A stretch of DNA of 64,000 bases from Cephalotrichum gorgonifer (GCA_900312665.1 ONZQ02000019.1:1-64000), one strand, 5' to 3'; positions 31,637 to 43,290 are shown, counted from the first letter of the stretch. Numbers and translations: made by a program. Notes: generated by a model from the sequence alone, not told the origin.

Positions 31637-32084
31637 GGCGTTGGGGCCTCTGTGTAGCCTACGAGGTAGTTGAGAAAGAACGGATGGGATGGTTGAATTC
31701 ACAGTGGCCGCGGCGGAGCTAAATAGTTGGTGTTGGCTGCGCCCCATCAGCCCACTGGGGGTAGCTGTGCGTCAGAGGTCAAGCCCTTCCCAGGTAGGCC
31801 TTCCAGGCAGGGGGGTCTGAAGGCGAGCTTGCTAAATCTCCCATTGGCCTCCCCGCACTGATGCCAAGATTTCGCTACGAGCACTGTAAGCGCGGAACCC
31901 AATCCCGCCGATCGCGCGTAAGCATAGACTTTCCGGATAGGGCGTAAGTCCCCACCCCTATTTTCCGTCCACCCTATTTTCCGTCCACCCAAAAACCTCC
32001 TCGACATCAATCTCAACACAACAACGCGACCATACAGCCTCAAATCTAGCTCTTTTTATTAGCTTTTTGCATATCATCTTCACC

Positions 32085-33085
32085 ATGCCCAAACATACAG
32101 AACAGGCACTTCAAAATGCACTCCAAGATATTCGGGAGGGTGGATCAACGCACCGTGCATCCAAAGACTGGGGGCTACCCAAGTCAACCCTCTTGGACCG
32201 ACTCAACGGCACCAAAGCCTCCCAGGAGGCCCACGAACCCCGGCAGAGGCTCTCTTTGACCCAGGAGCAGCACCTTGCTAACTGGGTTTTCTCCCAGGAT
32301 ACCTTAGGGTGCCCCCCTACCCATGCTCAAGTCATGGAGCTTGCTTCGAGAATTCTCTACAAGCAAGGAGATACCAAACCACTTGGTTGTCCTGTGACTT
32401 AATAGGGTCACGGATATAATTGGGAAAGGAGATCGGAGGTCGCAAAGGAAGAAGACTGGAGATCGCAGGAAGACCTGCGAGACAACGTAAGACTCCGAGA
32501 TATCACCCTCACAGGGACCTCACTGCGACCTTACTGAGAGGAGACTCAGGGACAGAGTGGAACAAGCCTCACAGTGACCCCACTGTGAGGTTAGAATCAG
32601 AAAGAGATCAGGAAGGAAAGGAAGAAAGAGAAGAGAAGTATAAGAAGATCGAGGGATTACCTTAGAAGGGAGAAAAAGGAGATAGCCAGCGATTAGTGAA
32701 ATCAAACCGGCAACTGTAGAAGTGCGCCAGCTATCCGGTGGCCCTGTCCTTTATCTCTCGATATACTGTGAGCTCACTGTGAGGCCACTTCTACTTGGAA
32801 TTCTTTGTGTCTTTGTCACTCTACATTAGTGGCCCTGTCCTGTGTGTCAGCCGATCACAGACCCTTACATTGGTAGACACTGGATGGAGAGGTTTATGCA
32901 GTGCAATCCTGCTATCAAGACCCTTAGAGGTAAGGCCCTTGAATCGAAAAGAGTCAATGGGGCATCTACTAAGAAAATCAAGAGCTATTTCTAGCATCTT
33001 CTTTGCCCAGAAGTCATAGCTATCAAGCCAGAAAATCGCTACAATATGGACGAGATAGGTATTATGGAGGGGTATGGGATCAATG
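32085..33085 (+). pseudogene. Pogo/Fot1-type DDE transposase, split by a solo LTR and 3'-truncated
   Basis: The 5' part (32085-32387, MPKHTEQALQNALQDI) has the psq-type helix-turn-helix (GGSTHRASKDWGLPKSTL) and the start of the CENP-B-like second HTH. It ends at KPLG. The reading resumes after the inserted LTR at 32875 with RHWMERFMQCNPAIKTLRGK and continues to YNMDEIGIMEGYG, the first Asp block of the DDE domain. A stop codon interrupts YF-stop-HLL. Sequence beyond about 33085 is unrelated, so the catalytic core is lost. This is a dead transposon. Confidence 0.85.
32383..32874 (+). mobile_element. Solo LTR (482 bp) with 5-bp target duplication
   Basis: The element occupies 32388-32869, starts TGTCCTGTG and ends CCCTTACA (TG...CA ends). 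It is flanked by the direct repeat TTGGT at 32383-32387 and 32870-32874. It interrupts the pogo transposase reading frame exactly at this duplication. There is no internal coding region, so it is the product of LTR-LTR recombination. The base composition is not RIP-depleted, which suggests a fairly recent insertion. Confidence 0.9.
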
Positions 33086-33102
33086 GTGAGGTAGGGCAGG
33101 GC

Positions 33103-33301
33103 TGCAAGGCCAAGGCGCACGGCCAAGGCGCAAGGGTCCGGAGGAGCCCGGGGCACCGGCTCGGAAGAACCCAGCCCACAGGCTCGGGCCCTACAAATAC
33201 AACTCCTATACTTAAGGGCTTATAGAGCCCCTTTTCTTTTGATAGAGGAATCAAGTACCTTTTTCCTTCTTCCTTCTTGAAGGTGGAGGCCGGACCTAAC
33301 A
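33103..33301 (+). repeat. LTR-like fragment
   Basis: A 199-bp segment from TGCAAGGCCAAGGCGC to GGACCTAACA has TG...CA ends. It holds a TATA-like CCTATACTTAAGGGC followed by GAGCCCCTTTTC, as in gypsy LTR promoters. No matching target duplication was found and no internal region follows. A 14-C run follows at 33328-33341. The boundaries are tentative. Confidence 0.4.
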
Positions 33302-33560
33302 GCTTGAGCCTTACTATACTACCTTATCCCCCCCCCCCCCCTCTGAGAGACTGATAATTATAATTGGATAAGGATCTTATATAAGTGCCAGTTACAGAGG
33401 ATCCCTGGCCCCGATCATATATAGCTCTCTGGCCTCCCTCCTTATATATCTTTTAATATTATTTATTATTTGCTTATATAATAGACGGACAGTACAGGGG
33501 GCTATATATATATATATAGGAGTAGCCCTAGATTGTACGATACTGTATATCTTCTTATAG

Positions 33561-33665
33561 GTTGATTTGGATAACTGGTTTCCAAATCAACTTGTACCCC
33601 TGTCTTCTTTTATAGGTCCTGTATGCCCCTGCCATTTCAATTCAACTTGTGTACGGGTTGAATTG
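33561..33665. repeat. Two neighbouring hairpins
   Basis: GTTGATTTGGA / TCCAAATCAAC (33561-33591) and CAATTCAAC / GTTGAATTG (33638-33665) form perfect 11-bp and 9-bp stems. They lie in AT-rich repeat-like DNA and are probably part of a small non-autonomous element; no coding content is present to 33949. Confidence 0.5.
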
Positions 33666-33949
33666 GGAACCCGGGGTAGGGTCTGCAGGCTTATTCTATA
33701 ACGCAAGGGACTGGGTCGTTATATACCCCTCCTCATCCTACTGCTGCTCAAATCGGGCTGCTACCTCATGCTGCCGCCCCTAAGCATATGCCTCCATAAC
33801 CTCCCACTCGGGGAGCTCACAAGCTCGAGCTACTGCTGCCTAACGCCGGCGACGACGATATTAGCCCGTCCACACAGCCGAGCTCCTTGCCAACGTGTGT
33901 GTACAGGTAAATCCCCCCCCTTCAGAAAACATTCGCTCTGAATCCTGCT

Positions 33950-35307
33950 CTAATCCTGCCCCTTAGGTGAGAGGTGGGAAGAGTGTTCTCCCTCCGACGG
34001 CGAAAGTCTTAGACCAGGTCCGTATCGGTCATGAAAATATTCTGTCTCAATAGCAGGGATTTTGGTTTCAGAACCTTGGTTTAGCTGGGAACGATCTTTA
34101 ACTAGCGGCTGGGTTGCCCTGATATACTCCATGTCTAATCGAGTAAGGGCGTCGATAGACTTTTGGTAGTCTTCGCTAGTTAATTGTCCGCCGATATGGC
34201 GCGAACGTCCTCTGAGGTTGAGCTGCCGGGCAGTAACGAGATCTCCTATAGTAGAAACCGAAAACTCGTAGCTATTGTCGGCCAGGGAAATGTTCTCGAA
34301 GACATTACGCCGTTCCTCGGCTAGGTTTTCGCTAGCATCAGAAACGACATCAATGCACTGTCGTATGCTAGCCTTTGTTTCCTGGAGCGTTGCAAGTTGA
34401 GCGCTAGCATCGTCGGAAATCGAGGCTGCCGAGGACATTGACTGCAACTGCCTGTCAATATCATCCTCGTGAGAGCGCAACCGTATCACCAGATTCTCGA
34501 TTGAACCTTTCGTCGTGTTTAGACCCGATTTTAGGTGTTTGTGTGCTGAGGGTCGATTAGAGAATTGGGGGCCTTCTGTGGATGTCGACTCGAGCTGCTC
34601 GATTTGTTCCGACAATTGAGCACAGATCCTGAGGCCCAGCTGTGTGCTCTCTTTCTCCTCTAGCATTGCCTGCCATTCTGTAACATCACCGTCGGCTGAA
34701 TCCGAGCCTGGCTTGTCGATGGTTAGGCTCTGCACCTGCTGATCCAATCTTTCGAGATGATTTCGGAGATCAGTCCTTGTATCAGCAATCAAGTCCTTAT
34801 AGTCTTCCAAGACCGTAGGTGTGATCGCGGCTACGCGGCTAGAATAAAGGTTAGTATGGGAGACCAAAAATGGTAAGATCAAGACACTCACATATTCGCG
34901 TTCGCTAAGGCTATGTTGATAGTAGATTTATATCCGGCTAGCATGGTCTTGAAGTCGGTTATGTCGCCTTGAAGATATTTTTGCGTAATCCAATCACGGA
35001 TGCTTGGTCGAGACCCAGTTGAATGTTTGGTGCATCGGGCAATAAGCTCGCCATATTCCTCACATGCTCTACCGCAGCGGTAAAGAGGAAGTTTGAGAGT
35101 ATCAAAATTGATGCGGGGATTAGTGGTAATCGTGTCCATAAGCGACTCCAATACATTGGTCAGATCGCCGAGTTCATCCTTGAGTGCACGAGCATCCTTA
35201 TCTTGGCTCTGGAAGCTCCGTACGGTCTTGTACAGTATCACGCTGGACTGAAAAGCAAAGGTCACCAATGCTACGACACCGGATGTGATACTGAGTGGTT
35301 CTCCCAT
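33950..35307 (-). CDS. HeLo-like/Fungal_N domain protein with coiled-coil
   Basis: Two exons, 35307-34892 and 34838-33950 (53-nt intron, GTGAGT...CTAG), encode 434 residues. The N-terminus MGEPLSITSGVVALVTFAF, followed by a helical region (FQSSVILYKTV, LKDELGDLTNVLESL, LPLYRCGRACEEY, DFKTMLAGYKSTINIALANAN), is the fungal N-terminal domain often found ahead of NACHT or ankyrin modules and related to HeLo-like cell-death domains. The rest is charged and predicted coiled coil (LRNHLERLDQQVQSL, LSEQIEQLES) with no catalytic domain. The gene is intact with no stops, unlike its RIP-mutated surroundings. Stand-alone proteins of this shape are common in Pezizomycotina; their role is not established. 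Confidence 0.85.
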
Positions 35308-36736
35308 GGCGGATGATATGGTGATGAATGACAGCTTGGTATTTGATAAGGGAACGGGGAAAAGGTGTGGAGGTCAACTCGGCGAAGGGCGTGCGGGGTT
35401 AACTGTCCCCGCTTCAAAAATCGTCACTTGCAATTATGCGATTCTTAGTTAACGGGGTCCATTGAATTGCGCGAGACTCATAGGGCACCCAAGTTGGCGC
35501 TGCCTTGCCCTTGATGCCTGGCCACTCACAAGTTGGATCTTCGAGCCACTCTCTAGGTAAATTGATCAGACTTCGTTCCGTGTCGGAAATTTGCGACTCG
35601 TCATGATCACCTCATCGCAGAACTGCTGAGCAGCCTCCGGCCGGAGGGATGTTGTGGCAGTGCATGTGGCGGCCCAGGTGGCGCTTCTCGCAAGAGAAGT
35701 TCCCTTCAGCAGATGAGGAACCCGTCAAGCCCACAAAGCAACTTTTATATTGTATCGTCCGATGCCAACACGGATATCGGTCTTGGTTAACCGACGTGGG
35801 CGCTCTCGCGTAAGCCCGTAACCCCACCTGGTCCGAGGCGCTTGCGCGGGATTCTTGACTGGTCCGTGCCGAATGGACTGATCCCACTCTCAATGACGCG
35901 GGGAAGTACCACGTGATGCATCGGGCGGGACGCCTGCGACGCCCAAATCGGTCATCCCACTCACCGTCGTCGTCGCTATCTATTATTACATGGCCAAGTT
36001 GGCTAACTGATTTTGCTTCTTTTCAAAAACTCTGGCCGGAATTGCTTACATCCTTCTGCCGTGCTCAGCTTATCGTCTCTATCCTTTTGACCGCTGGACG
36101 GGCTTCAGAAATGACGTAATGTGGGCAAAATATTGCTTGAGGGGTGGTGATGCGACGGCCCTTCTACCCTGGGTCTGGGATCATTTCGAAAAACTTCCCT
36201 CCGACCTACTCCTCAAGTCTAAAAGCCTCCTGGGGACGTGGTACATGCATGGTTCCGCCCAGGGATGAGGTGCCTTCCGCGAGATGTATTGGAGAACCTT
36301 CGTACCTCGGCGGGGGTGTGGTGACGGATTCCTGTCTGACATGGACGGGAAATTTCCTTATCTCCACTCCCTGGGGCACCCCGGCAGCTTAGGAGCGGGT
36401 GCAGGGAACCCGGGCTGCGTCGCCAAAGACGCTGGAGTACTTTCGGCCCCAGCCCACCCTATCGATGGCGGAGTGGAGACTGCGCACCGGAGGACTGAGT
36501 TCTACACGCCGAAAGCTCCTTCGGATCCGCCAAGGTCATGCTGCGCTGATGGAACACGAGAAATTTGGTGGCCTCGCAGCGCATTGGCCTGGCATGTTGT
36601 TTGCTGCCTGAGGTAGTTATAGCGACCTCGGCCGCCACAAATATAAGCCACAAAACATTCGGGCTGGTGGCGCAGCTAGAATTATGCAGACAGCTGCATG
36701 CTCGCGCCTCCCGACCCATGGCCAAGCTGATTCGGC
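35308..36736. other. Intergenic, nothing supported
   Basis: Only short frames on both strands (e.g. 35612-35893 minus, 36284-36616 plus) occur here, without recognisable motifs. Confidence 0.45.
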
Positions 36737-37600
36737 ATGGCTAGTCAAACCTCTTTCTCCCACGATCTCATCGCACAAAGCACTAGATCAAAGTCTATTA
36801 GAAGCACGCCACCTGACGATACAGCCATACCCTTGACACCTCCAGCGTCCGACGAGCGACGCGCACGTTCGGAGTTCAACATGGACGAATAGATTCGAGC
36901 TGTGGAGGACTGTTGGGATATCTCAGGCTCCCACAAAGGGGTTGCACAGATTAAGCTGTCACCATAGCATTACAAGCGGGCAATGAAATAATTGAAGCAG
37001 TATCTATCACTAGATCAATATATCAAGGACAAAGTGCAGTAAGCTTTACCCTTATACTATCATGGTGCTAGTCTAATGATACTCCAGTCTTGACTACGAC
37101 CCCTCACTTGGACTTACATATATTCAAATGCCTGCTCCTATTCACAACATCTTTTCTACCTCAATCACTAACGAAATATACCAGCAGCTCCAGGCCATTG
37201 CCAAACAAGACGACAGAAATGGTATATTCGCAGCCTAGATCGTAAATGGGGGCTCGTCCCGAGTTCTACTAGATGTAGAGGAAGAGGAGCCTAGCGCTTC
37301 TGGTGTTGCATTGCAACAGCACCCCCAACAGCCAATTTCAACATGAGAAGGCCATGCTCCCAGGCATTGTTCTTGAGGTCTCCTACTCGCAAGACAGGAA
37401 AGATCGCAGGAAGCTGGCTTAGGAGTATATACAGTATTCCAACAGCAATATTAAAGCTATAGATTGACATCAACTATGATGTAAACTATCAATAGTATCA
37501 TTATAGAGGCCGGAATTTACACAAGAAGATGGAAAAGAACTATACACACTCCACATAAAGACCAAGATTGAATACCAAGTATGTCCTATAATTTCATTAT
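36737..37600 (+). pseudogene. RIP-mutated conserved fungal hypothetical protein
   Basis: Reading starts at MASQTSFSHDLIAQ (36737), through IPLTPPASDERRARSEF, then AVEDCWDISGSHKGVAQIKL. After a likely intron (37028-37087) come MPAPIHNIFSTSITNEIYQQL, then VNGGSSRVLLDVEEEE and PGIVLEVSYSQDRKDRRKLA. Several in-frame TAG/TAA/TGA codons and frame changes interrupt it. The EVSYSQ block and overall layout match a conserved fungal family that I recognise only as hypothetical proteins, with a segment reminiscent of restriction-endonuclease-like folds (uncertain). It is clearly inactive. Surrounding DNA to about 38200 is AT-rich. Confidence 0.55.
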
Positions 37601-40427
37601 AATAGATCAGGCTAATATGCATACAGCCATTCCAATCCCCAACCAGCGAAGCAGTGAACTAGTTACAGAATCTCCGACTTGCACTAAGTGATTTCGCTAC
37701 AGACAAGCTGTCTAAAGCACTAGGATCCATATCACTAGCAATAAATTATGAAAGGCTTACAAATCTCCTCAACTGAGCAGAAGATATATATAAAGCAATG
37801 GAACAACGTCCAGGTGATAATATAAGATCTAGTCGGAAACTTAAAAGGCAACAGTGATCTTCCAGTCCAATTGATCAACTATTATCTAGAGACAAGGCCT
37901 ACTTTTATAGTTAAGAGAGCAAGATATTAGAGAGAGATACTATCACAGATAATGACTTTCAGCTATAGAGAAGGAGGATATGAAGATAATCTCTTTTTAC
38001 TTGCTAATTTACCCTAATGGCCATCATATAATAGTTATATTGAGATCTTGGATATTAGCTAGTGCTCACCTATATAACCTAGAGCAATTGACAGTGATAG
38101 AAGAGAAGGAAGCTATATGAGATCTGATCCTAGAGTATTCCTAGTCTGTATCGACATAGTAATTCAGGGACCATGGCATCAGGTATTCCTGCCGTAGGAC
38201 TAAGATTTTACTTTGTGAGGTAATATTGTTTATAATAACGTAGTCCAAGCCGCCTGCAAGTCAGTCGCGTGCGCATACAGCACCGTGAAGAGTATGAGCG
38301 AATGTTACATAGCGCCGTGCTCCCCCAAGGTTGGAAGGTGTACACATAAGCAGCGGCTGAACGCGCTGCGAGAGGCGTTGTGGCATGCTGTACTTGAGGC
38401 AGCTCCGCAGAGGGAGGGTCCTAGAGTGCAAGGCAGCGGGATGCTGCGTGGCGAAGTCCCAAGGAACCCCTATCTCAATCACTCCACCTATTCTATATAG
38501 AACCTACCTCCTTTGCGAGGAGGTAGCGGGGAAACCCTGCTTGGCGGGGCCAATCCGCCGGTCTGCGTGGCCGGCTGATACCTGCCAGGGAGTACAGCTG
38601 AGGAGCACCCATGCGTCATGAGTGCGTGCCATTGGCTCTAGATACTGACCCCCAACCTATATCGTCTCTGTGCATAGCCATCATCGGGCATACTGAAATC
38701 TCAACGTCGATTTCCCTGTCAACTCCGGTTTCAGCAGGAGACAAATCAGGTAACAACCCGGAGTCTGGCCGGAAGCGTTGGTGGGCCTCCCGCAGGACGG
38801 GGGAACGAGCATCATGGTGATTGGTAAGAGGAGTACCCCGAGTGGGGTATTGGGTAGCAACTGCAGCTTGCTTTTGAAGGCTTACTTTTGCTGCCTCGAG
38901 AGCTTAAAAGTAGGAACGTCTCCTTTCCATCAACTTGCTCATACAACCGAATTTCCTACTCTAAAACATCTTCCAAGGGGGCCGCTTAGGTCAGGACTCT
39001 TGCTCAAGTCCTGGAGCTCAGTGCGGTGCCGACCAGGCCCAGGAGGCAGGGTTGGTCTCCCTCAAGCAACATGGAAAATCCTTCAGGATTTACGCCACCT
39101 AAAGCCCATGGTCTACGCATAGGTGCTAACCTAACCACCTTTCTGGTACAGTCTTCGATGACGTCTGTTTTGGGCTGCAAGCCAATGAAGATACGCGAGT
39201 GATAGCGGGGTGAGGCCCCTGGATCCACTGGAAAGATCACCAACCCTGGCACAGCTACAGGAGCCATACACGTCCTTTCCAGCTGCAGAACCTTGTCATG
39301 ACATTGATCAAATACCTACCGACCACGGACTCGCTCTAAGCGAAACGCTATCGACCGAAGTGAAACATGATCAGGAGCTCAGGAGAGAGGTTAATGGTGC
39401 CTTCCACACTCTGTAGAGTGCGCACCCTCACCAATCCACGACAATAGATCCTGTTTAATCTTCGTTCCCCTCATCCACGACCCCCAACCATGAAGGCCAT
39501 AATGGTCATGTCTTTGCAGACGCTGCCATGACTCGCCAAGCAGCGGCTCATTATTGAGCAGTTCGTTATCGGGCCAGTTCATCGAAGAAGAATTGCCTCT
39601 GTGGAGCCCATTCTTCGAAAACACCGCAGGCAAAAGCACTGTGATTGAGGATTCTGCAGTCGGAAGAGGACGTGCGGGTTGTCTGTCTGTACAAAATCCT
39701 GTTGTTGCTTGAATATTACGAAGTCTGCGTACACTGCATCCCGAACTTAAAGCTTGGGTTTCTTGTCCTGAAGGTAAATTAACAGTTCGACTCATCGGAA
39801 TCATCAGGTGATCTCACACTTTATCCAAGTCCTTGACTATGCCCCTAACTTAAGGGGATTGGGAGTCCCACGGCTGAGACATCACATCTGGAGCCAACGT
39901 CCGTCAAGGATCAATGGGTACAATTACCTGGCCAATACTCCGTGCTGTCAAGGAGGCTGCAAGATCAAGCCATGAAGTGCCCGCCCTTTGATGTTCCAGA
40001 GCCCCGCCCCGTACCCTTTCGTGGCCTTCTCAATATCTCACCAGACATCAAATGAAGTGAAATGGCGCCCCATTGTCCCCTTACCCAATTCCGGTCTCGT
40101 CGTCAGTTGACTCCTCGGTCGTATCGCTTGCGGGTGAAGAGGCGATTAGAAAAGAAAACAAGACAGCATAGATACAACGCCGACCACCCAACATTATAGT
40201 ACATGGCAGGGGCGAAGGGTAGTATTCGCCAATCAGCTATACTGTGGGTTCCGGAACTACTCTTCCAGGCGGTTGCATTGGTCTCCTCTGTCGCCTCAGA
40301 CGATCGCCATGCAGCCAACCCGCCCCCACGTGGACCATGACCATCCTTCTCACCGCCCCAGCCCCACCACCATGCAGTATCCCTGCCCCGCCCCCACACC
40401 TGTACAAACGCGAGTCCAGATAAGTTG
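37601..40427. other. Repeat-derived, gene-poor stretch
   Basis: 37600-38250 is AT-rich and RIP-like. 38260-39270 is more GC-rich and resembles untranslated or decayed retroelement sequence (runs such as GGGGAAACCCTGCTTGGCGG), but no reverse transcriptase was found. Minus frames at 39004-39267 and 39391-39804 have no known motif and are not called as genes. Confidence 0.4.
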
Positions 40428-40588
40428 AATCCATGGTCATTAGACTGCGCTCCCTCCCCTGTTGATGTCTAAGCCAAAACCAGGACATCATTCTCCTCCT
40501 CTCCTCCTAAATCCATGGTCATTAGACTTCGTCCCCTCTCTCTTGACGTCCAAGCTGAAGCCAGGACATCACTCTCCTCTCCTATAGT
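40428..40588 (+). repeat. 82-bp tandem duplication upstream of ankyrin gene
   Basis: AATCCATGGTCATTAGACT begins both copies (40428 and 40510). Each contains CCAGGACATCA and ends in CTCCTCTCCT. Identity is about 80-85% by eye. The second copy ends about 60 bp before the start codon at 40649, so it lies in the promoter or leader. Confidence 0.8.
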
Positions 40589-40648
40589 TCATACGACACT
40601 TTAAAACTAGACGTTCGGAGGGAATTATAAGCCTGTGCCATTTCCGGG

Positions 40649-41839
40649 ATGGATTCTTCCCCTCATCGCGAACGCATTCGCGCACAGATAGCTCATATGG
40701 AAGTTGTTAATGCAACCCGGCGATTACGCTACCCATCTACCACAGGCCGCGGAGTGCCTCCGGATCTTGAGGCGAAGTGGGCTGCCTTTCCACCAATACC
40801 ACCGACACTTACTAGGCCCGAGTACGCTCTAGAGGCCAACCTTATAGGTCGGGATGATTCGGAGCTCGAGTTTTATCTCGCATGCGAGCAGGGCGTCATG
40901 GGCGACGTTATGAGATATGTCGAAACCACAAACCCTTCCTGCGCCATGCGACAGTACGGCTTGGAACAAGCCTCATTCGGGTGCCAGCTAGGCGTTGCCC
41001 GTTACCTTCTGGAGAACGGCGCGAGTCTTCACAGCAATGTCTTTTCCCGACCCGTGCCCCCGTACGAATTATCAGAAGCCTGCATTTTCGACCGGATAAT
41101 ATGGAGGAATCCAGACGGGAACACAAATGCTAGTGGGGACATTATACCCTTGCTGCAAGTGTTCATAGACGCCGGCTGGCACCCGAACAAGGCGTGGTAC
41201 GGCGCGGCCATGGATGCTCCATGTGTCCCGTTTGATATATACACCTCTATCTATCGGCGGCCCCTCCTCGAGTTCCTCCTCTCCCACGGAGTGGACCCGA
41301 ATCTCGGGCGCCACGGCTCACGGTTCTACAAACCGCCGTTCATCGCGACTGACTCACTTGATCGCGAGAGCGGCCACGCCCTAGATTTCGCTGCTCAAGA
41401 GTTGTCGCGCGATAAGGTTGAGACGCTTCTGGCACACGGGGCCCAATCCGGAAACGCCAAGATGCTACACATGCTAGTCCGTCTCACACAGCCCCCGTTT
41501 CATGAAAGGCTGGGTCTAATGGCAGAGTATATATTATCTTTACCTGGGGTGGATATTGACGATCTAAAAGAGGTCAAGCGCAAGGTGACGTGGGATGAAG
41601 AGCCAATTTATAGTCGTTGGCCCCATATAAAACTAACCGCTGTTCGCTGGGCGTGTATGTGCGAGGATTGGGCATTCGCGGAGTGGTTGCTTGACCGGGG
41701 GGCAGACGGTGAGATCGGGGGTGAATGTACGCCGTGGTTCCAAGCTGGATTTCGTATAACATCAGCACGAGAGTGGATTGACAGGGGGAGGCAGCGTGCG
41801 AGACCACAAGATCGGCCGCCATGGGAACGGGTCCACTAG
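40649..41839 (+). CDS. Ankyrin-repeat protein
   Basis: An uninterrupted 396-codon frame starts MDSSPHRERIRAQIAHM. Ankyrin-like units are seen at roughly 75-120 (EFYLACEQGVMGDVMRYV, ASFGCQLGVARYLLENGASL), 155-210 (PLLQVFIDAGWHPN, PLLEFLLSHGVDPNLG), 235-260 (ALDFAAQELSRDKVETLL-x-HGA) and 335-365 (VRWACMCEDWAFAEWLLDRGAD). There is no signal peptide or other domain. Ankyrin arrays mediate protein binding; the partner is unknown. It is intact although it lies between decayed HET and ankyrin pieces. A poly-T run (41842-41853) follows the stop. Confidence 0.85.
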   Translation: MDSSPHRERIRAQIAHMEVVNATRRLRYPSTTGRGVPPDLEAKWAAFPPIPPTLTRPEYALEANLIGRDDSELEFYLACEQGVMGDVMRYVETTNPSCAMRQYGLEQASFGCQLGVARYLLENGASLHSNVFSRPVPPYELSEACIFDRIIWRNPDGNTNASGDIIPLLQVFIDAGWHPNKAWYGAAMDAPCVPFDIYTSIYRRPLLEFLLSHGVDPNLGRHGSRFYKPPFIATDSLDRESGHALDFAAQELSRDKVETLLAHGAQSGNAKMLHMLVRLTQPPFHERLGLMAEYILSLPGVDIDDLKEVKRKVTWDEEPIYSRWPHIKLTAVRWACMCEDWAFAEWLLDRGADGEIGGECTPWFQAGFRITSAREWIDRGRQRARPQDRPPWERVH

Positions 41840-42084
41840 CTTTTTTTTTTTTTCATTTATCTTTATTTTCTCCTTTGTCGAGAGAACTATCGAGCTTAAA
41901 TTTTAAACCTGTAGTATATGATCCTCTACTATTTATCAGCACTTGATGTTAGTAGGGTCCTATTCTTGAAGACAAAAAAACGCCTACGCACTCGGCAGGT
42001 GGTCCTCTTCTCAGCTGCTGTATCTAGGGCAGCCAATGCCTCTATATCGCCAAACCGCCCTCGTCTATAAGATCTGGCCACACG

Positions 42085-43290
42085 CTACTGAACAGCCACT
42101 ATCTCAACTTTTAGCTCTGCGAAATTAAAAACCCGATAACTCACTTTTCCGTTGCCAGCCCTCTCTAGAAACCCAATATACCTCTTTAACAACAGATCAT
42201 TATACACATCAAAAATCTCTACATTGCCAAAGCGGGCGTCATCCCAATGTGGATCACCATTTTCATTACGCTTCTCCTTGTTCGGCTTCGCCTCCCGGAC
42301 CTCCTCCATCAAATCATCCAGCGGAGACATCTCCCGCGCGGTACCGTCATCGTACGACTCATCCCGGAAATAGACTTGGTACTATAGGAAGCGTGAATTG
42401 ACTTTCCAGTACAGGGCCCGGTCCTGTGGTAGCGGCGCTATGCGCGGGAGGCTGTCGCGCGAGACAGCGCCCCAGTCGCGCCTCCTCATGGTCGATGGAG
42501 TCGAAACGGATATTAAAGTTAAGAAAGCCGGCGCGGTAGCCCTGGTGATAGAGGATGCGTTGATACGACGGGCTGAAGTTTGAAGAGCGCACCTTGTTGT
42601 TGAAGCCAATCTGGAGGAACTCGTCTCAGAGAGACCCATAATGGACGTGCTCGCTGCTGCCTTCAGCCGAGTCACAGATCCGGATTGGTATGGACCTGGC
42701 GTTGAAGCGCAACATGCTTTGCCAACTGCCCAGATACCGCCTTGACCTCCTCAGGCGTTGGGTTTCTGCCATCCTTGAAGCGAGCCAGTTATGCCTCGAC
42801 GTCCGATTCGACTAGCCACGTGACGATGCTGACTGGTCTGTGCATCGCGCTGTACCACCTCCGAGAATGGTACGCACAGTGGCCGTCCCAGGCGGCCCAG
42901 CTCTAAGTGGGGAAGATCGGAATGTCGGTACCGTCTCGCGTCCGCCGCTTCAACGGCTCGCGTAGACACCACAGCAGAGCCTGGTCGAACGCGAAGTTAG
43001 GTATGCCATACCGGGCTGAGGTATTTGCGCCGCGGCAGATCAGGCCTGCAATGCCTTAAAAGGCGTTGACGGCATCGCTCTGCCACGAGAGCTTGCGCTT
43101 CGTGTAGATATTCACCACGCGACGAGAGTATCTCGCCTTCAAGCCTCAGCAAGCCGGTAGCCTCGGTATCCTCGCTCCCTGGGGCCTGTTTGAAACCATA
43201 TACTGGTACTGTAGAGGTATCCTCCTTCCGCGAATCGTTCGAGTCCTGCGCGTAGAAAATCATGGTATCATGATTATGGTCGGTCTTGAA
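42085..43290 (-). pseudogene. HET-domain protein, C-terminal half, RIP-inactivated
   Basis: The minus frame reads IYTKRKLSWQSDAVNAF-stop-GIAGLI, then GIPNFAFDQALLWCLREP, FPT-stop-SWAAWDGH and WYSAMHRPVSIVTWLVES. These blocks follow the HET domain in incompatibility proteins (RKLSxxxDxLNAFxGI ... LPxxxFDxALLW ... FPSWSWAGWxG). The stop in FPT-stop-SW is TAG for Trp. Further stops follow, and the tail continues to DARFGNVEIFDVYNDLL and VEIVAVQ at 42085. The N-terminal HET core is missing upstream of 43290. It is not translatable. Confidence 0.75.

Noticed and set aside
38260..39270. Possible LINE-type retroelement fragment
   Set aside because: The GC-rich phrases recall retroelement leaders, but no reverse transcriptase or endonuclease motif was found in any frame.
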